Positions 1 through 9,130 of a DNA stretch of 64,000 nt are shown here, piece by piece (position 1 is the first letter of the stretch; every line of letters starts with the position of its first letter). Origin of the DNA: Halomonas icarae (GTDB taxonomy: Bacteria > Pseudomonadota > Gammaproteobacteria > Pseudomonadales > Halomonadaceae); assembly GCF_009901955.1 (NCBI RefSeq), contig NZ_WUTS01000001.1:62001-126000 (forward strand), written 5' to 3'. Below the pieces are notes generated by a model. It worked only from the letters and a program-made list of their open reading frames with translations, searched no databases and was not told where the DNA came from. A program made the position numbers and the translations under genes.

Positions 1-752
1 GGCACCGCCAGCCAGCCCTGGACCACCAGGCGCAGGGCCAGTGCCGAGGCGACCAGCACCACCGCGGCCATGGACCATACCTTGGCCAGCATGATCTCCA
101 GCGGCGTGATCGGCATGACCAGAAGGTGCTCGATGGTGCCGTGCTCGCGTTCGCGGATCAGCGCGGCTCCGGTAAGAATGATCGAGAGCATGGTGATCTG
201 ATCGATCACCGCGTTGATGGCCCCGAACCAGGCACGGTCCAGATTGGGGTTGTAGGCGGTGCGAACGATGGCTTCCACCGGCATGACCGGTTCCGCACGA
301 TGGCGACTCAGGAATTCGGATACCTCGCTGGCCATTATCTGCTGGATATGACCGGCACCGGTAAAGGCCTGGGAGACCTGGGTGGCATCCACATTGAGCT
401 GGATCTCGGCACCGCGTCCGCCGAGCAGGTCACGCTGAAAGTCGGGGGGGATGTCCAGGGTGAAGGTGAAGCGACCGCTGTCCATGCCGGCGTCCATCTG
501 CTCGCGGGTAATGGGTTCGGGAGGCAGGAAGTAGGGCATCTGCAGGGCATCGATCAGCCGCCAGGAGAGTGCCGAGGCATCTTCGTTTACCACTCCGACA
601 GTGGCGCGGTGCGGCGACTCGGGCACCGCCGTGGCGCTGGTATGGATGCTCAAGCTGAAGGCGTAGAGGATCAGCACTACCATGGCAGGGTCCCGAGCCA
701 GGCTGCGCAGCTCCTTGATCCCCAGCTGCAGGATATTGCCCAGTGATGGCAT
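1..752 (-). CDS. yhhJ: ABC-2 type transporter permease, YhhJ-like (3' end outside window)
   Basis: This is an inner-membrane permease of the ABC-2 family, read on the minus strand and running off the left edge, so its C-terminus is missing. The start ATG lies one base after the rbbA stop, which indicates translational coupling. The visible part begins with a short cytoplasmic stretch and a membrane segment, then a large extracytoplasmic domain, then further membrane segments. Sequence features such as the INAVIDQIT stretch and the REREHGTIEHLLV motif are typical of the family. Together with rbbA and yhiI it reproduces the E. coli yhiI-rbbA-yhhJ order. The transported substrate is not known. 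The gene symbol rests on operon order plus family resemblance. Confidence 0.85.
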   Translation of the reverse strand, partial: MPSLGNILQLGIKELRSLARDPAMVVLILYAFSLSIHTSATAVPESPHRATVGVVNEDASALSWRLIDALQMPYFLPPEPITREQMDAGMDSGRFTFTLDIPPDFQRDLLGGRGAEIQLNVDATQVSQAFTGAGHIQQIMASEVSEFLSRHRAEPVMPVEAIVRTAYNPNLDRAWFGAINAVIDQITMLSIILTGAALIREREHGTIEHLLVMPITPLEIMLAKVWSMAAVVLVASALALRLVVQGWLAV

Positions 753-753
753 C

Positions 754-3483
754 TTATCTCTCCTGGTCGCGCAGGCCAGCCACGCTGGCCAGCAGCAGTA
801 GCGGGATCGCCACCAGCAGTGGCACGAAGTAGGGCCACAGCTCGCTGAAGCCCAGCGCCTTGGAGAACACCCCCCGCGTGATGATCAGGAAGTGCGTGGT
901 GGGATAGGCCTGGCCTATCAGGGCGCTGATGCCCTCCATGGCCGAGACCGGATGCAGCATTCCCGAGAACTGCACCGCCGGAATCAGGGTGATCACTGCG
1001 GTGCCGAAGATGGCGGCGATCTGGCTGCGCAACAGCGAGGAGATCAGCAACCCCATGCCGGTGGAGCACAACAGGTAGAGAAGGGCGGCCAGGCTCAGTG
1101 TTGCCAGGCTACCACTGACCGGGACGTGGAAGACCCAGATGGAAAGCGCCACCAGGGTGACGAAATTGACCATGCCCATGGCCACGTAGGGCAGCTGCTT
1201 GCCGAGCAGGAACTCGGTTCGGGTCACCGGCGTGACATAGAAGTTGGTGATCGATCCCATCTCCTTCTCGCGCACCACACCCAGCGCGGTGAGCATGGCC
1301 GGAATCATCATCAGCAGCAGCGGAATCACCGCCGGTACCATGGCGGGCAGGCTCTCGACATCGGGGTTGTAACGATAGCGCAGGGCGATCTCCAGACCGC
1401 TGTCGCGAGTGGCGACACTGGATTCACGAGCAAGGGTCGCCAGGAAATCACCATGCAGTCCAAGCGCGTAGCCGCGGATGGTGTCGGCTCGGGTCGGCAT
1501 GGCACCGTCGATCCAGAAGGCAACCTCGGGGATGGCACCACGCTTGAGGTCACGGCCGAAGCCAGGCGGAATCTCCACGGCAAGACTGATGTCGCCGCGG
1601 CGCATCCTTGCCTCCATCTCGTCCTGGCTGGTCAGCGGCGCACGTTCGCTGAAGTAGCGTGATCCCGCCAGGTTGAGGGCATAGGCCTGGCTGGTGGTGG
1701 TCTGGTCGCGGTCGAGGATCGCATAGTCCAGGTTCTCGACATCGAGGCTGATGCCGTAGCCGATGATGAACATCAGCAGCACGCTGCCCAGCAAGGCCAG
1801 GGTGCCGCGTAGTGGGTCACGGCGAAGCTCCATGCTCTCTCGACGGGTATAGCTCATCAGGCGCTTGAGGCTGAAGGCAGGAGGGTCGCGCTGGGGCTCC
1901 ACCGTTTCGGCCTTGCGAGGCGTGGCCCCCGGATCGCCGGGTGGCTCGTCGGCGGCTTCCGCCAGCCAGATGATGAAAGCCTCCTCGAGGGTATCGGTGC
2001 CGCGCTCCTGGCGAAGTGCCTCGGGAGTGCCGCAGGCCAGTACCCGCCCGGCGTGCATCAGCGAGATCCGATCGCAGCGCTGGGCCTCGTTCATGAAGTG
2101 GGTGGAGATAAAGATGGTCACGCCCTCTTCCCGGGACACCCTGACCAGCTCGCGCCAGAAGGCATCTCGGGCTATCGGGTCGACCCCGGAAGTGGGTTCG
2201 TCGAGAATCAGGATCTCGGGACGATGGAGTATGGCCACGGCCAGGGAGAGTCGTTGGCGAATCCCCAGTGGCAGGCCGCCCGAGAGGCTGTCGGCGACGG
2301 CTGTCAAGGCGAAGCGCTCGAGCAACTCCTCGATGCGGGCCTGGCTTTCGGCCCTGGGCAGCTGGAAGAGTCGCGTGTGCAGGGCGAGATTCTGGCGCAC
2401 GCTGAGTTCGCCATACAGAGAGAATGCCTGGGACATGTAGCCGACTCGGCGGCGTGTCGAGAGGTCCTGGGAGTCGACCCGTTGGCCGAACAGTTCGGCC
2501 TCGCCTTCGCTTGCCGGCAGCAGGCCGGTCAGGATCTTCATGGTGGTGCTCTTGCCGCAGCCGTTGGAGCCCAGAAAGCCGAAGATCTCTCCCCGTGGGA
2601 TGCGAAAGTCCACCCGGTCGACGGCGGTAAAGTCGCCGAAGCGCTTGGTCAGTTCCCGTGCTTCGATGGCGATGGTATCGCTGACGGGGCGAGGCGGGAT
2701 AGTGACGGCGCGATGCTGGCGGCGCTTCGCCTCGGGCAGCAGGCCGATAAAGGCGCTCTCGAGGTCGTCTGTCCCGGTCTGTGCCAGCAACTCTGTGGGC
2801 GTGCCGCTGGCCAGTGTGTGGCCGGCATCCATCGCCACCAGGTAGTCGAAGTTCTGGGCTTCATCCATATAGGCGGTGGCCACGATCACGCTCATCCCAG
2901 GGCGCGCGTCGCGGATGCTCGCGATCAGTGTCCAGAACTGGCTTCGTGAGAGCGGGTCGACGCCGGTGGTGGGCTCGTCGAGGATCAGCAGGTCGGGGTC
3001 GTGGATCAGCGCACAGCACAGCCCCAGCTTCTGCTTCATGCCACCAGAGAGCTTGGCCGCCGGGCGGTCGATAAAGGGTGCCAGGCCGGTAGCACGGGTC
3101 AGCGCCGCGATACGCCCTTTCCGCTCGGCGCCATCCTGACCGAAGAGGCGACCGAAGAAGGTCAGGTTTTCGTGTACCGACAGGGTGGGGTAGAGGTTCC
3201 GGCCGAGCCCCTGGGGCATATAGGCGATGCGTGGACAGGAGAGCCGGCGATGGTGGGCATCGCGCATATCACCGCCGAGTACCTCGACATGTCCCTGCTG
3301 CATGTGGCGGGCGCCGGCGAGCAGCGCCAGCAGACTGGACTTGCCCACGCCGTCGGGACCAATCAGGCCGACCACCCGGCCAGCCGGCAGGTCCAGGCTG
3401 ATATTGTCCAGGGCCAGGGTGTCGCCGTAGCGCAGGCTCACGGCCTCGACGCTCGCCACACGCTCTGTCGAGTGCCGAATCAT
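754..3483 (-). CDS. rbbA: Fused double ATP-binding/permease ABC protein, RbbA-like
   Basis: The protein has 909 residues, close to the roughly 911 of E. coli RbbA (ribosome-associated ATPase). It carries two ABC ATPase domains followed by an ABC-2 permease domain. The first ATPase domain has Walker [10 protein letters not shown], signature LSGGM and Walker B LLILDEP. The second has Walker [10 protein letters not shown] and Walker B ILILDEP, with a degenerate signature ([12 protein letters not shown]). The permease part starts near residue 540 and ends with five or so membrane segments. Its start overlaps the yhiI stop by four bases (ATGA) and yhhJ follows after one base. The fusion suggests an export system with the YhiI adaptor. 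The ribosome role known in E. coli cannot be judged from sequence. Confidence 0.9.
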   Translation of the reverse strand: MIRHSTERVASVEAVSLRYGDTLALDNISLDLPAGRVVGLIGPDGVGKSSLLALLAGARHMQQGHVEVLGGDMRDAHHRRLSCPRIAYMPQGLGRNLYPTLSVHENLTFFGRLFGQDGAERKGRIAALTRATGLAPFIDRPAAKLSGGMKQKLGLCCALIHDPDLLILDEPTTGVDPLSRSQFWTLIASIRDARPGMSVIVATAYMDEAQNFDYLVAMDAGHTLASGTPTELLAQTGTDDLESAFIGLLPEAKRRQHRAVTIPPRPVSDTIAIEARELTKRFGDFTAVDRVDFRIPRGEIFGFLGSNGCGKSTTMKILTGLLPASEGEAELFGQRVDSQDLSTRRRVGYMSQAFSLYGELSVRQNLALHTRLFQLPRAESQARIEELLERFALTAVADSLSGGLPLGIRQRLSLAVAILHRPEILILDEPTSGVDPIARDAFWRELVRVSREEGVTIFISTHFMNEAQRCDRISLMHAGRVLACGTPEALRQERGTDTLEEAFIIWLAEAADEPPGDPGATPRKAETVEPQRDPPAFSLKRLMSYTRRESMELRRDPLRGTLALLGSVLLMFIIGYGISLDVENLDYAILDRDQTTTSQAYALNLAGSRYFSERAPLTSQDEMEARMRRGDISLAVEIPPGFGRDLKRGAIPEVAFWIDGAMPTRADTIRGYALGLHGDFLATLARESSVATRDSGLEIALRYRYNPDVESLPAMVPAVIPLLLMMIPAMLTALGVVREKEMGSITNFYVTPVTRTEFLLGKQLPYVAMGMVNFVTLVALSIWVFHVPVSGSLATLSLAALLYLLCSTGMGLLISSLLRSQIAAIFGTAVITLIPAVQFSGMLHPVSAMEGISALIGQAYPTTHFLIITRGVFSKALGFSELWPYFVPLLVAIPLLLLASVAGLRDQER

Positions 3484-4556
3484 GGCGTCACTCGGAGTTC
3501 GAGGCTATCCGGCCAGGGGGCTGTATCATCGAGCCTGACGTAGGCCAGCCCCGGCAGCCCTGTCTTGACCTGTTCGATATGGCGGCGCAACAGCCCGGGC
3601 TCGATCCTGGCGCGAAGGCGGAACATCAGCTTTTCGCGTTCGCTGGCGGTCTCCACGCTCTTGGGAGTGAACTGGGCGACGCTCGCCACATAGCTGACCC
3701 GGGCCGGAATCACGTACTCCGGTGCGGCATCAAGGACCAGGCGGACCTCGTCGCCGATGGCGACTCGGCCCGCCTCACGTGTCGGCAGGAAGAAGGTCAT
3801 GTAGACATTGGTGAGGTCGACCAGGTTGAGCACCTTGCCTCCGGCCCCCAGTACCTCCCCGGGCTCGGTGATTCGGTACTGCACCCGCGCCAGACGATCC
3901 GCCGTCAGTACGCTATCGTCAAGATCGGCCTGGATACGGGCCAGGGTGGCGTCGCTGGCTTCGATCTGGGACTCGGCCTCGATCACCTGAGACTCGGTGG
4001 CCCGGATGGCGGCCCGGGCCGAGAGTACCTGAGCGTTGGCCGAGGCCAAGGCCGCCTGCTGGCTCTGCCAGGCGGCGAGAGTATCATCGAACTGCTGTTG
4101 CGAGATGGCGTTGCGCTCCACCAGGCTGGCCGCGCGCTCGTAGCGCTTGCGGGCCGCGGTGAGCTCGGCCTGACGCTGGCTGACGACTGCCTGGGCGGCG
4201 GTCAGCTCGCTCTCACGCAGCGCCACCATGGCTCGGGCGGTCTCCAGGACATTCTCGGCACGTCGCTGCTGGGCACGGGCCTGGGCGAGTTCGGCCTCAA
4301 GGGTCGCGGTATCCATGCGGGCGACCGCTCGGCCGGGGTCAACAATCTCGCCCTCCTCGGCCATCACCTCGGCCAGGCGGCCGGGCAGGCGCGTGGCCAC
4401 ATCGATCTCGGTTGCCTCGATGCGGCCGTTGCCCATTGTCAGGCCGGGGTTCTCGGCCTCCGGCTGCAGGCTCCACCAGGCCACTCCCGCCAGCAACGCG
4501 ACGGCGGCCGCGGCGAGGGTGGCTTTTGGCCAATGGTTGGCGACACGCTTGCCCAT
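3480..4556 (-). CDS. yhiI: HlyD-family membrane fusion protein, YhiI-like
   Basis: This 358-residue periplasmic adaptor has a single N-terminal membrane anchor (residues about 13-30). A lipoyl-like half-motif with RLPGRLAEV follows, then a long alpha-helical hairpin of Ala/Gln/Arg-rich heptads (about 80-205), then a beta-barrel domain. It would link the RbbA/YhhJ inner-membrane transporter to an outer-membrane channel. A GAGGTG ribosome site lies 8 bases before the ATG. Upstream, a TATAAT-like -10 can be read on the minus strand at 4636-4641, inside the small inverted repeat GGATATAATCC, but no convincing -35 is seen. It is the first gene of the yhiI-rbbA-yhhJ operon. Confidence 0.87.
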   Translation of the reverse strand: MGKRVANHWPKATLAAAAVALLAGVAWWSLQPEAENPGLTMGNGRIEATEIDVATRLPGRLAEVMAEEGEIVDPGRAVARMDTATLEAELAQARAQQRRAENVLETARAMVALRESELTAAQAVVSQRQAELTAARKRYERAASLVERNAISQQQFDDTLAAWQSQQAALASANAQVLSARAAIRATESQVIEAESQIEASDATLARIQADLDDSVLTADRLARVQYRITEPGEVLGAGGKVLNLVDLTNVYMTFFLPTREAGRVAIGDEVRLVLDAAPEYVIPARVSYVASVAQFTPKSVETASEREKLMFRLRARIEPGLLRRHIEQVKTGLPGLAYVRLDDTAPWPDSLELRVTP

Positions 4557-4660
4557 TCTGATTCACCTCTTTCCCGGAATGGCCTCCATGGTGCCTGGTC
4601 CATGCTCGGATTTCCCTGAGTCATATCAAATCTGGATTATATCCTAGTGATATTGGGGGG

Positions 4661-5263
4661 CTAGAGTGCTTCGACTACCCAACCTATCAGGGCCTCGGCG
4701 AGGGCGTCGCTCGCCTGACCGAAGGCCTTTATCGCCGCCTCGGGTGTGGCGTCACCGGCGGCTGATGTTGCCTCGAAGCGGCGGCTGGTCAGTAACTCAC
4801 GGCGGGATTCGTCGATCAACTGGGCGTCCAGGCGCACCACGGCGTGGCGGGTGCCCCGGTCGAGACGCAGATAGAAGGCCGTAAGATGGCCGGTCAGGGT
4901 GGCATCGCTGCGGGCTCGACTGGCGTCATCGACCACACCCTTCAGGCGTCCCGTTTGGCGAAAGCCCTCAAGCAGCCGCTCCTGCAGCAAGCGCGACGCA
5001 TCGTCTCGCCAGCGCACGCCGCTCCAGGCCTCATACTCGTCCGGTGACGGCATCACCAGCAGTCGGTTGCCGCCATGAGGCGCGCTGGCGCTGAATGAGT
5101 CGACGCGCAGGGTGGCGGCAACCGAGGGGCCTGAGATGTCGAGGTCCGGACTTGCCGGGAGTGCGAACAATCGCTGTGGTTCGCGATCCGGAAGGATCGT
5201 GCAGCCGGCGGTGAATAGCAGCAACAGGGCCAGCAGCGCCGCTATAGGGTGACGGGGAGTCAT
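4661..5263 (-). CDS. PqiC-like ABC transport auxiliary lipoprotein
   Basis: This 200-residue lipoprotein has a classical signal (MTPRHPIAALLALLLLFTAG) and a Cys lipobox (LFTAGC), so it is expected to be lipidated and exported. The mature part resembles the PqiC/COG3218 auxiliary component found at the end of MCE transporter operons, ending in a DALAEALIGWVVEAL helix. It is the last gene of the hydrolase-mlaE-mlaF-mlaD operon, 39 bases after the MlaD-like gene. In PqiABC-like and similar systems the lipoprotein is thought to dock the MCE tunnel to the outer membrane. That role is inferred here from gene context. Confidence 0.8.
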   Translation of the reverse strand: MTPRHPIAALLALLLLFTAGCTILPDREPQRLFALPASPDLDISGPSVAATLRVDSFSASAPHGGNRLLVMPSPDEYEAWSGVRWRDDASRLLQERLLEGFRQTGRLKGVVDDASRARSDATLTGHLTAFYLRLDRGTRHAVVRLDAQLIDESRRELLTSRRFEATSAAGDATPEAAIKAFGQASDALAEALIGWVVEAL

Positions 5264-5302
5264 GGGGTATGCCTTCTGGTGTGAAAGATCATGGTCAATG
5301 GC

Positions 5303-6241
5303 TCAAGGAGCATACTCGGGTAGGGGGTCACGCCCGAGTAGTGCCTCGGTAGGGCTCTCCTCGAGGCGCCGTATCAGACGGTTGAGCACGCGCAGCGCCG
5401 CATGGAGCTCCTGCATGGCGGGGTCGAGTTCGCCGACTCCCTGCAGACCGCGGGCGATCTCCTGCTCATGGTCGGCGGTCAGCCTGGCTACCCGGCTGGC
5501 GCTCTCCTCCAGGGCCGCCATGGCGCTCTCCGCGCGAGCCAGGGTGCGGTGGCCCTCCTCGTCGAGCAGCCGCCCAGCCCGGTCGCCCAGGCTGGTGTAG
5601 GTTGCCAGAGTGGCTTCGGCCTGGGTCAGGGTGGTGCCGAGTCGCTCGCCCAGTGCCTTCAGGTCAAGGTCGGTGCCGGCGAGTGTCGCGGTGGCCTGCT
5701 CCAGGTTGGCGAGGCTGTGTGACAGATGCTCGATATTGTCGTTTGAGAGCAGCCGGTCGGCGCCTTCAAGCAGTCGATTGAAGCGGATCATCAGCCGCTC
5801 GCTGTTGCTCAACAGTGAACTCAACGGCGAGGGGCGGGCGCGGATCACCGGCGGGTTGTCACGACTGCCTCTCAGCCGCTCACTCTCCGGGGTGCCGCCG
5901 TAGAGCTGGATGTTCATGCTGCCGGTGATATTGGCAAGGGCCAGGCTGGCGCGTGTGTCGGCCTTGATCGGTACGCTGGCATCGATGCGGATCAGCGCGC
6001 GCACCCGGCGGGGATCCGTGGGGTCCAGGTGCAGTTCGGCCACATTGCCTACCTCGATGCCGCTGTACTGAACGGCGTTACCCTCGGCGAGGCCACTGAC
6101 GGCACGATCGAAGACCACCTCGTACCAGGTGTCATCACGGTCGAGGTTCGACTTTCCCAGCCACAGTGCGAACAGCAGGGCGCCGCCCAGGGCGAGTACG
6201 GTGAACAGGCCGATTAGCACATGATGAGCACGGGGCTCCAT
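5303..6241 (-). CDS. MlaD-family (MCE domain) phospholipid-binding protein
   Basis: The 312-residue protein has one N-terminal membrane anchor (HVLIGLFTVLALGGALLFAL). An MCE domain follows (about 40-120), with the typical VQYSGIEVGNVAEL and ANITGSMNIQLYGG stretches, and the rest is a long helical C-terminal region. MCE proteins form hexameric rings that carry lipids across the periplasm. The ATG at 6241 was chosen over a TTG two codons upstream because AGGAGA sits 7 bases before it. It lies between the MlaF-like ATPase (11-base gap) and the lipoprotein. It is longer than E. coli MlaD (183 aa) and resembles the single-MCE-domain proteins that carry a helical extension. Confidence 0.88.
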   Translation of the reverse strand: MEPRAHHVLIGLFTVLALGGALLFALWLGKSNLDRDDTWYEVVFDRAVSGLAEGNAVQYSGIEVGNVAELHLDPTDPRRVRALIRIDASVPIKADTRASLALANITGSMNIQLYGGTPESERLRGSRDNPPVIRARPSPLSSLLSNSERLMIRFNRLLEGADRLLSNDNIEHLSHSLANLEQATATLAGTDLDLKALGERLGTTLTQAEATLATYTSLGDRAGRLLDEEGHRTLARAESAMAALEESASRVARLTADHEQEIARGLQGVGELDPAMQELHAALRVLNRLIRRLEESPTEALLGRDPLPEYAP

Positions 6242-6252
6242 GGTCAACTCTC

Positions 6253-7050
6253 CTAGGCGGTTCGAGCGGCATTTTCGGCCGCGCGGCCACGCGGGCCGTG
6301 AAAGTAGTCGTGAATCCAGGCCTCGTCGGTGGCGGCCACGCTCTCGAGGGGGCCGGCCACCAGTACGCGTCGCTGAGCCAGCACCGCCACCCGGTCACAG
6401 GCCGTGTAGAGGGTATCCAGATCATGAGTGATCAGAAACACGCTGAGACTCAGGGCGTCTCGCAGGGTCATCAGCAGTCGGTCGAAGGCGGCGGCCCCGA
6501 TGGGATCCAGCCCCGCGGTGGGCTCATCCAGGAACAGTACCTCCGGGTCCAGCGCCAGGGCACGGGCCAGTGCGGCGCGCTTGATCATGCCACCGGAGAG
6601 CTCGGCCGGGTACTGAGTGGCAGCCTTGCCCGGCAGGCCTGCCAGGGCCAGCTTGAGGCGCGCCAGCGCTTCGGCTTCACTGCGGGGCAGGCCAGCATGC
6701 TCGATCAGTGGAAGGGCGACATTCTCGGCCAGGGTCAGTGAGGTGAACAGAGCTCCACGTTGGAACAGCACCCCGAAGCGGCGCTCGACCCGTGAGCGAG
6801 CCGAAGCGGAAAGCTGCTGAAGGTCCTCGCCAAATACCTCGATGCGTCCGGCGCTGGGGCGCAACAGTCCGACGATGCTGCGCAGCAGGACCGACTTGCC
6901 CGAGCCCGAGCCGCCTACCACGCCAAGAATCTCGCCACGCTCCAGGTCCAGGTCGAGCTCCTGGTGCACCACATGGCTGCCGAAGCGATTCTCCAGGTCG
7001 CGAACACGAATCAGCGGCCGGAATCCGTCATCCACCTGCTCGTTCACCAT
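6253..7050 (-). CDS. MlaF-like ABC transporter ATP-binding protein
   Basis: This 265-residue cytoplasmic ATPase has Walker A GGSGSGKS, a Q-loop around LFQRGALF, the signature LSGGM and Walker B VLFLDEP with TAGLDP, then the H-loop LITHDL. The LSGGMIKRAALARALA stretch is characteristic of the Mla/MCE-associated ATPases. It would power lipid movement through the MlaE-like permease and MlaD-like ring. The start overlaps the end of the permease gene by seven bases, indicating tight coupling. It could be called MlaF by family, but the accompanying PqiC-like lipoprotein shows this is a paralogous MCE system and not the canonical mla locus, so no symbol is given. Confidence 0.9.
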   Translation of the reverse strand: MVNEQVDDGFRPLIRVRDLENRFGSHVVHQELDLDLERGEILGVVGGSGSGKSVLLRSIVGLLRPSAGRIEVFGEDLQQLSASARSRVERRFGVLFQRGALFTSLTLAENVALPLIEHAGLPRSEAEALARLKLALAGLPGKAATQYPAELSGGMIKRAALARALALDPEVLFLDEPTAGLDPIGAAAFDRLLMTLRDALSLSVFLITHDLDTLYTACDRVAVLAQRRVLVAGPLESVAATDEAWIHDYFHGPRGRAAENAARTA

Positions 7051-8165
7051 CCCATCTCCATGCAGAACAGCGCCGTCAGGGCATCGAGCAGGATCACCAT
7101 GAAGATCGACTGCACCACGCTCGACGTCGTGTGCTCGCCCACCGACTGGGCGCTGCCGCTGACCTTGAAGCCCTCCAGGCAGCCGATCACTGCGACCACG
7201 AAGGCGAACAGCGGCGCCTTGCCCATGCCCACCAGGAAGTGCTGGATGGCGATATCGCGCTCGAGGATGGCCAGAAACTGTGCCGCCGAGATGTCCAGCG
7301 CCACCAGACAGACCATGGCGCCGCCCAGGATGCCACTGAGCATCCCCACGAAGGTGAGGATGGGCAGGCTGATGGTCAGCGCCACCACGCGAGGCAGTAC
7401 CAGCAACGCTACCGGGTCGAGACCCAGGGTGCGCAGGGCATCGAGCTCCTCGTTGGCCTTCATGGCCCCCAGCTGGGCGGTGAAGGCGCTGGCGGTTCGG
7501 CCGGCCAGCAGGATGGCGGCCAGGATCACGCCGAACTCGCGCAGGAAGGCGTAAGCCACCAGGTGCACCGTGTAGAGGGTGGCGCCGAAGTCGCGTAGTA
7601 CCGTGGCGCCGAGAAACGCGACCACCGCTCCCACCAGAAAGGTGAGCAGGGCGACGATGGGCAGGGCGTCGAGGCCGGTCTGGTGAATCTGGGCGACGAC
7701 GGAGGTGAGACGCCAGCGCCTGGGTCGCCAGGCGCTGGTGGCCAGGGTGGCGAGCACCCGGCCGATAAAGCCCAGTAGCTGTTTCTGCTGGTGGCCGATG
7801 TCTTCCATGCGGCGGCCGATATCGGCCAGCGGGCCGCGCAGGGGGTGAGAGCGTTGTGCAGCCGGGGGCTCGCAGCGCAGCAGCGCCTCGCCCACCGCAC
7901 GCAACAGGGCGCGCCTTTCGGCAGGCAGCTGTGGCGCCCAGTCATCGATTCCGGCGAGGCGCTCGGCGCCGGTGAGCTCGGCAAGCAGGGCGGCACCGGC
8001 GGTATCGAGGGCGGCGATCTCGGCAAGCGACTCGGGCGTGCCAACCGCCGCGCCCCGGGTTTCACCGATGCGTCGGCGCAGCGCGGCGTGGTGCTCAAGG
8101 GTCCAATCACCGCGCGGGCGTGGCGGCCCCTGGTCGATCAGTAGCTCCCCCGGTATCGATGACAT
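7044..8165 (-). CDS. MlaE-family ABC permease with N-terminal STAS-like domain
   Basis: This inner-membrane protein of 373 residues is longer than E. coli MlaE (about 260). The extra N-terminal 120 or so residues look like a STAS-type domain (IAALDTAGAALLAEL), followed by the MlaE fold with about five membrane segments. Family stretches include GRTASAFTAQLGAMKANEELDAL and the PRVVALTISLPIL helix. It is the translocation channel of the MCE operon. The start lies one base after the hydrolase stop and the end overlaps the ATPase gene. The STAS-permease fusion is common in MCE operons that also carry a PqiC-like lipoprotein. Confidence 0.88.
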   Translation of the reverse strand: MSSIPGELLIDQGPPRPRGDWTLEHHAALRRRIGETRGAAVGTPESLAEIAALDTAGAALLAELTGAERLAGIDDWAPQLPAERRALLRAVGEALLRCEPPAAQRSHPLRGPLADIGRRMEDIGHQQKQLLGFIGRVLATLATSAWRPRRWRLTSVVAQIHQTGLDALPIVALLTFLVGAVVAFLGATVLRDFGATLYTVHLVAYAFLREFGVILAAILLAGRTASAFTAQLGAMKANEELDALRTLGLDPVALLVLPRVVALTISLPILTFVGMLSGILGGAMVCLVALDISAAQFLAILERDIAIQHFLVGMGKAPLFAFVVAVIGCLEGFKVSGSAQSVGEHTTSSVVQSIFMVILLDALTALFCMEMGW

Positions 8166-8166
8166 C

Positions 8167-9009
8167 TCAACGCTCCGGGTTGTCGAGGAAGTGGCGAATC
8201 GACTCGACCTGACTGGCGCGGTCGAGATAGGGGGCGTGGCCGCAGCCGACCGCTTCCAGGGTGATGAGTTGTGGCTGAGTTTCGGCCATGCGCTCGAGCG
8301 TGGCGGCGGCGAGCAGGGGCGAGTGAGCGCCGCGGACCACCATCAGCGGGCAGGTGAGGGCGCCCCAGTCGGCCCATAGGTCTCGCGGCGTGTCGTGGAC
8401 AAACTGCGCGGTGATCTGCGGGTCGTAGTGAAAGCTCCAGCGACCGTCGGGCAGGCGCCGTGCACTCTCCAGCGCCAGTCGCCGCCAGCTGTCGTCGCCT
8501 TCGATGCCGAACCCTGCATAGTGGCGGCGTAGTTCCGCCTCGAGCTCGCGGAAGCTCGCGAATTCGTGGGGGCGTGAGAAGTAGTCGCCCAGTTCGGCCA
8601 GTCCCTCGGGGGCAAGCTCGGGGCCGATATCGTTGAGTATCAGGCGCTCGATGCGCCCGGCGGTGCCGGGCTCGGCGGCCAGGCGCAGGCCCAGCAGGCC
8701 ACCCATGGAGGTGCCCAGCCAGGGTACCCGTTCCAAGTCGAAATGGTCGAGGATGGCTCGGGCGACCCCGGCGTAGGCGGCGTAGGTGTAGTCACGCTCG
8801 GGATGAAGTGACCAGGTCGAGAGGCCGCGCCCCGGGGTGTCCGGTGCCAGCACCCGCCACTCGGGCCCCAGGCGCTGGGCCAGATCGGCGAAGTCACCGC
8901 CATGGCGAGCCAGACCGTGCCAGGCGATCAGGGTGCGGGGGGCATCGGGATGCCATATCCGCACCGCCACATCGAGATCGTCTACGCTGACCCAATCAAG
9001 GTGTTGCAT
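8167..9009 (-). CDS. Alpha/beta hydrolase
   Basis: The 280-residue protein has the alpha/beta-hydrolase fold: an oxyanion-hole region LIAWHGLARHGGDF, the nucleophile elbow GTSMGG, an acidic residue region VVRGAHSPLL, and a late catalytic His in GCGHAPYLD. Longer frames exist, but the ATG at 9009 begins the conserved fold, and an upstream start would overlap the divergent tolC leader. The stop is one base before the MlaE-like gene, so it is probably the first gene of the MCE operon. A lipid or ester substrate would fit that context but is inference. It is transcribed divergently from the tolC-like gene. Confidence 0.8.
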   Translation of the reverse strand: MQHLDWVSVDDLDVAVRIWHPDAPRTLIAWHGLARHGGDFADLAQRLGPEWRVLAPDTPGRGLSTWSLHPERDYTYAAYAGVARAILDHFDLERVPWLGTSMGGLLGLRLAAEPGTAGRIERLILNDIGPELAPEGLAELGDYFSRPHEFASFRELEAELRRHYAGFGIEGDDSWRRLALESARRLPDGRWSFHYDPQITAQFVHDTPRDLWADWGALTCPLMVVRGAHSPLLAAATLERMAETQPQLITLEAVGCGHAPYLDRASQVESIRHFLDNPER

Positions 9010-9093
9010 GCTCCGCCTCCGCCGCTGGGGATGATCACAATATGTCATATTGTTCCTCGATGATAAGGTGGAATCGAGGCCTGAACATGCGAC

Positions 9094-9103
9094 AATGTAT
9101 GTA
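9094..9103. promoter_or_regulatory. Possible AcrR half-site in the tolC leader
   Basis: The 10 bases AATGTATGTA match exactly the right half of the E. coli AcrR operator. The left half is poor (only an ACAT core is kept). It lies 27 bases before the tolC ATG in the 121-base gap shared with the divergent hydrolase gene. It is worth noting because better operators precede acrA and acrR in the same neighbourhood. A single half-site can occur by chance. Confidence 0.3.
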
Positions 9104-9130
9104 AATATTCCATCGATCGAGGATGAGCCG

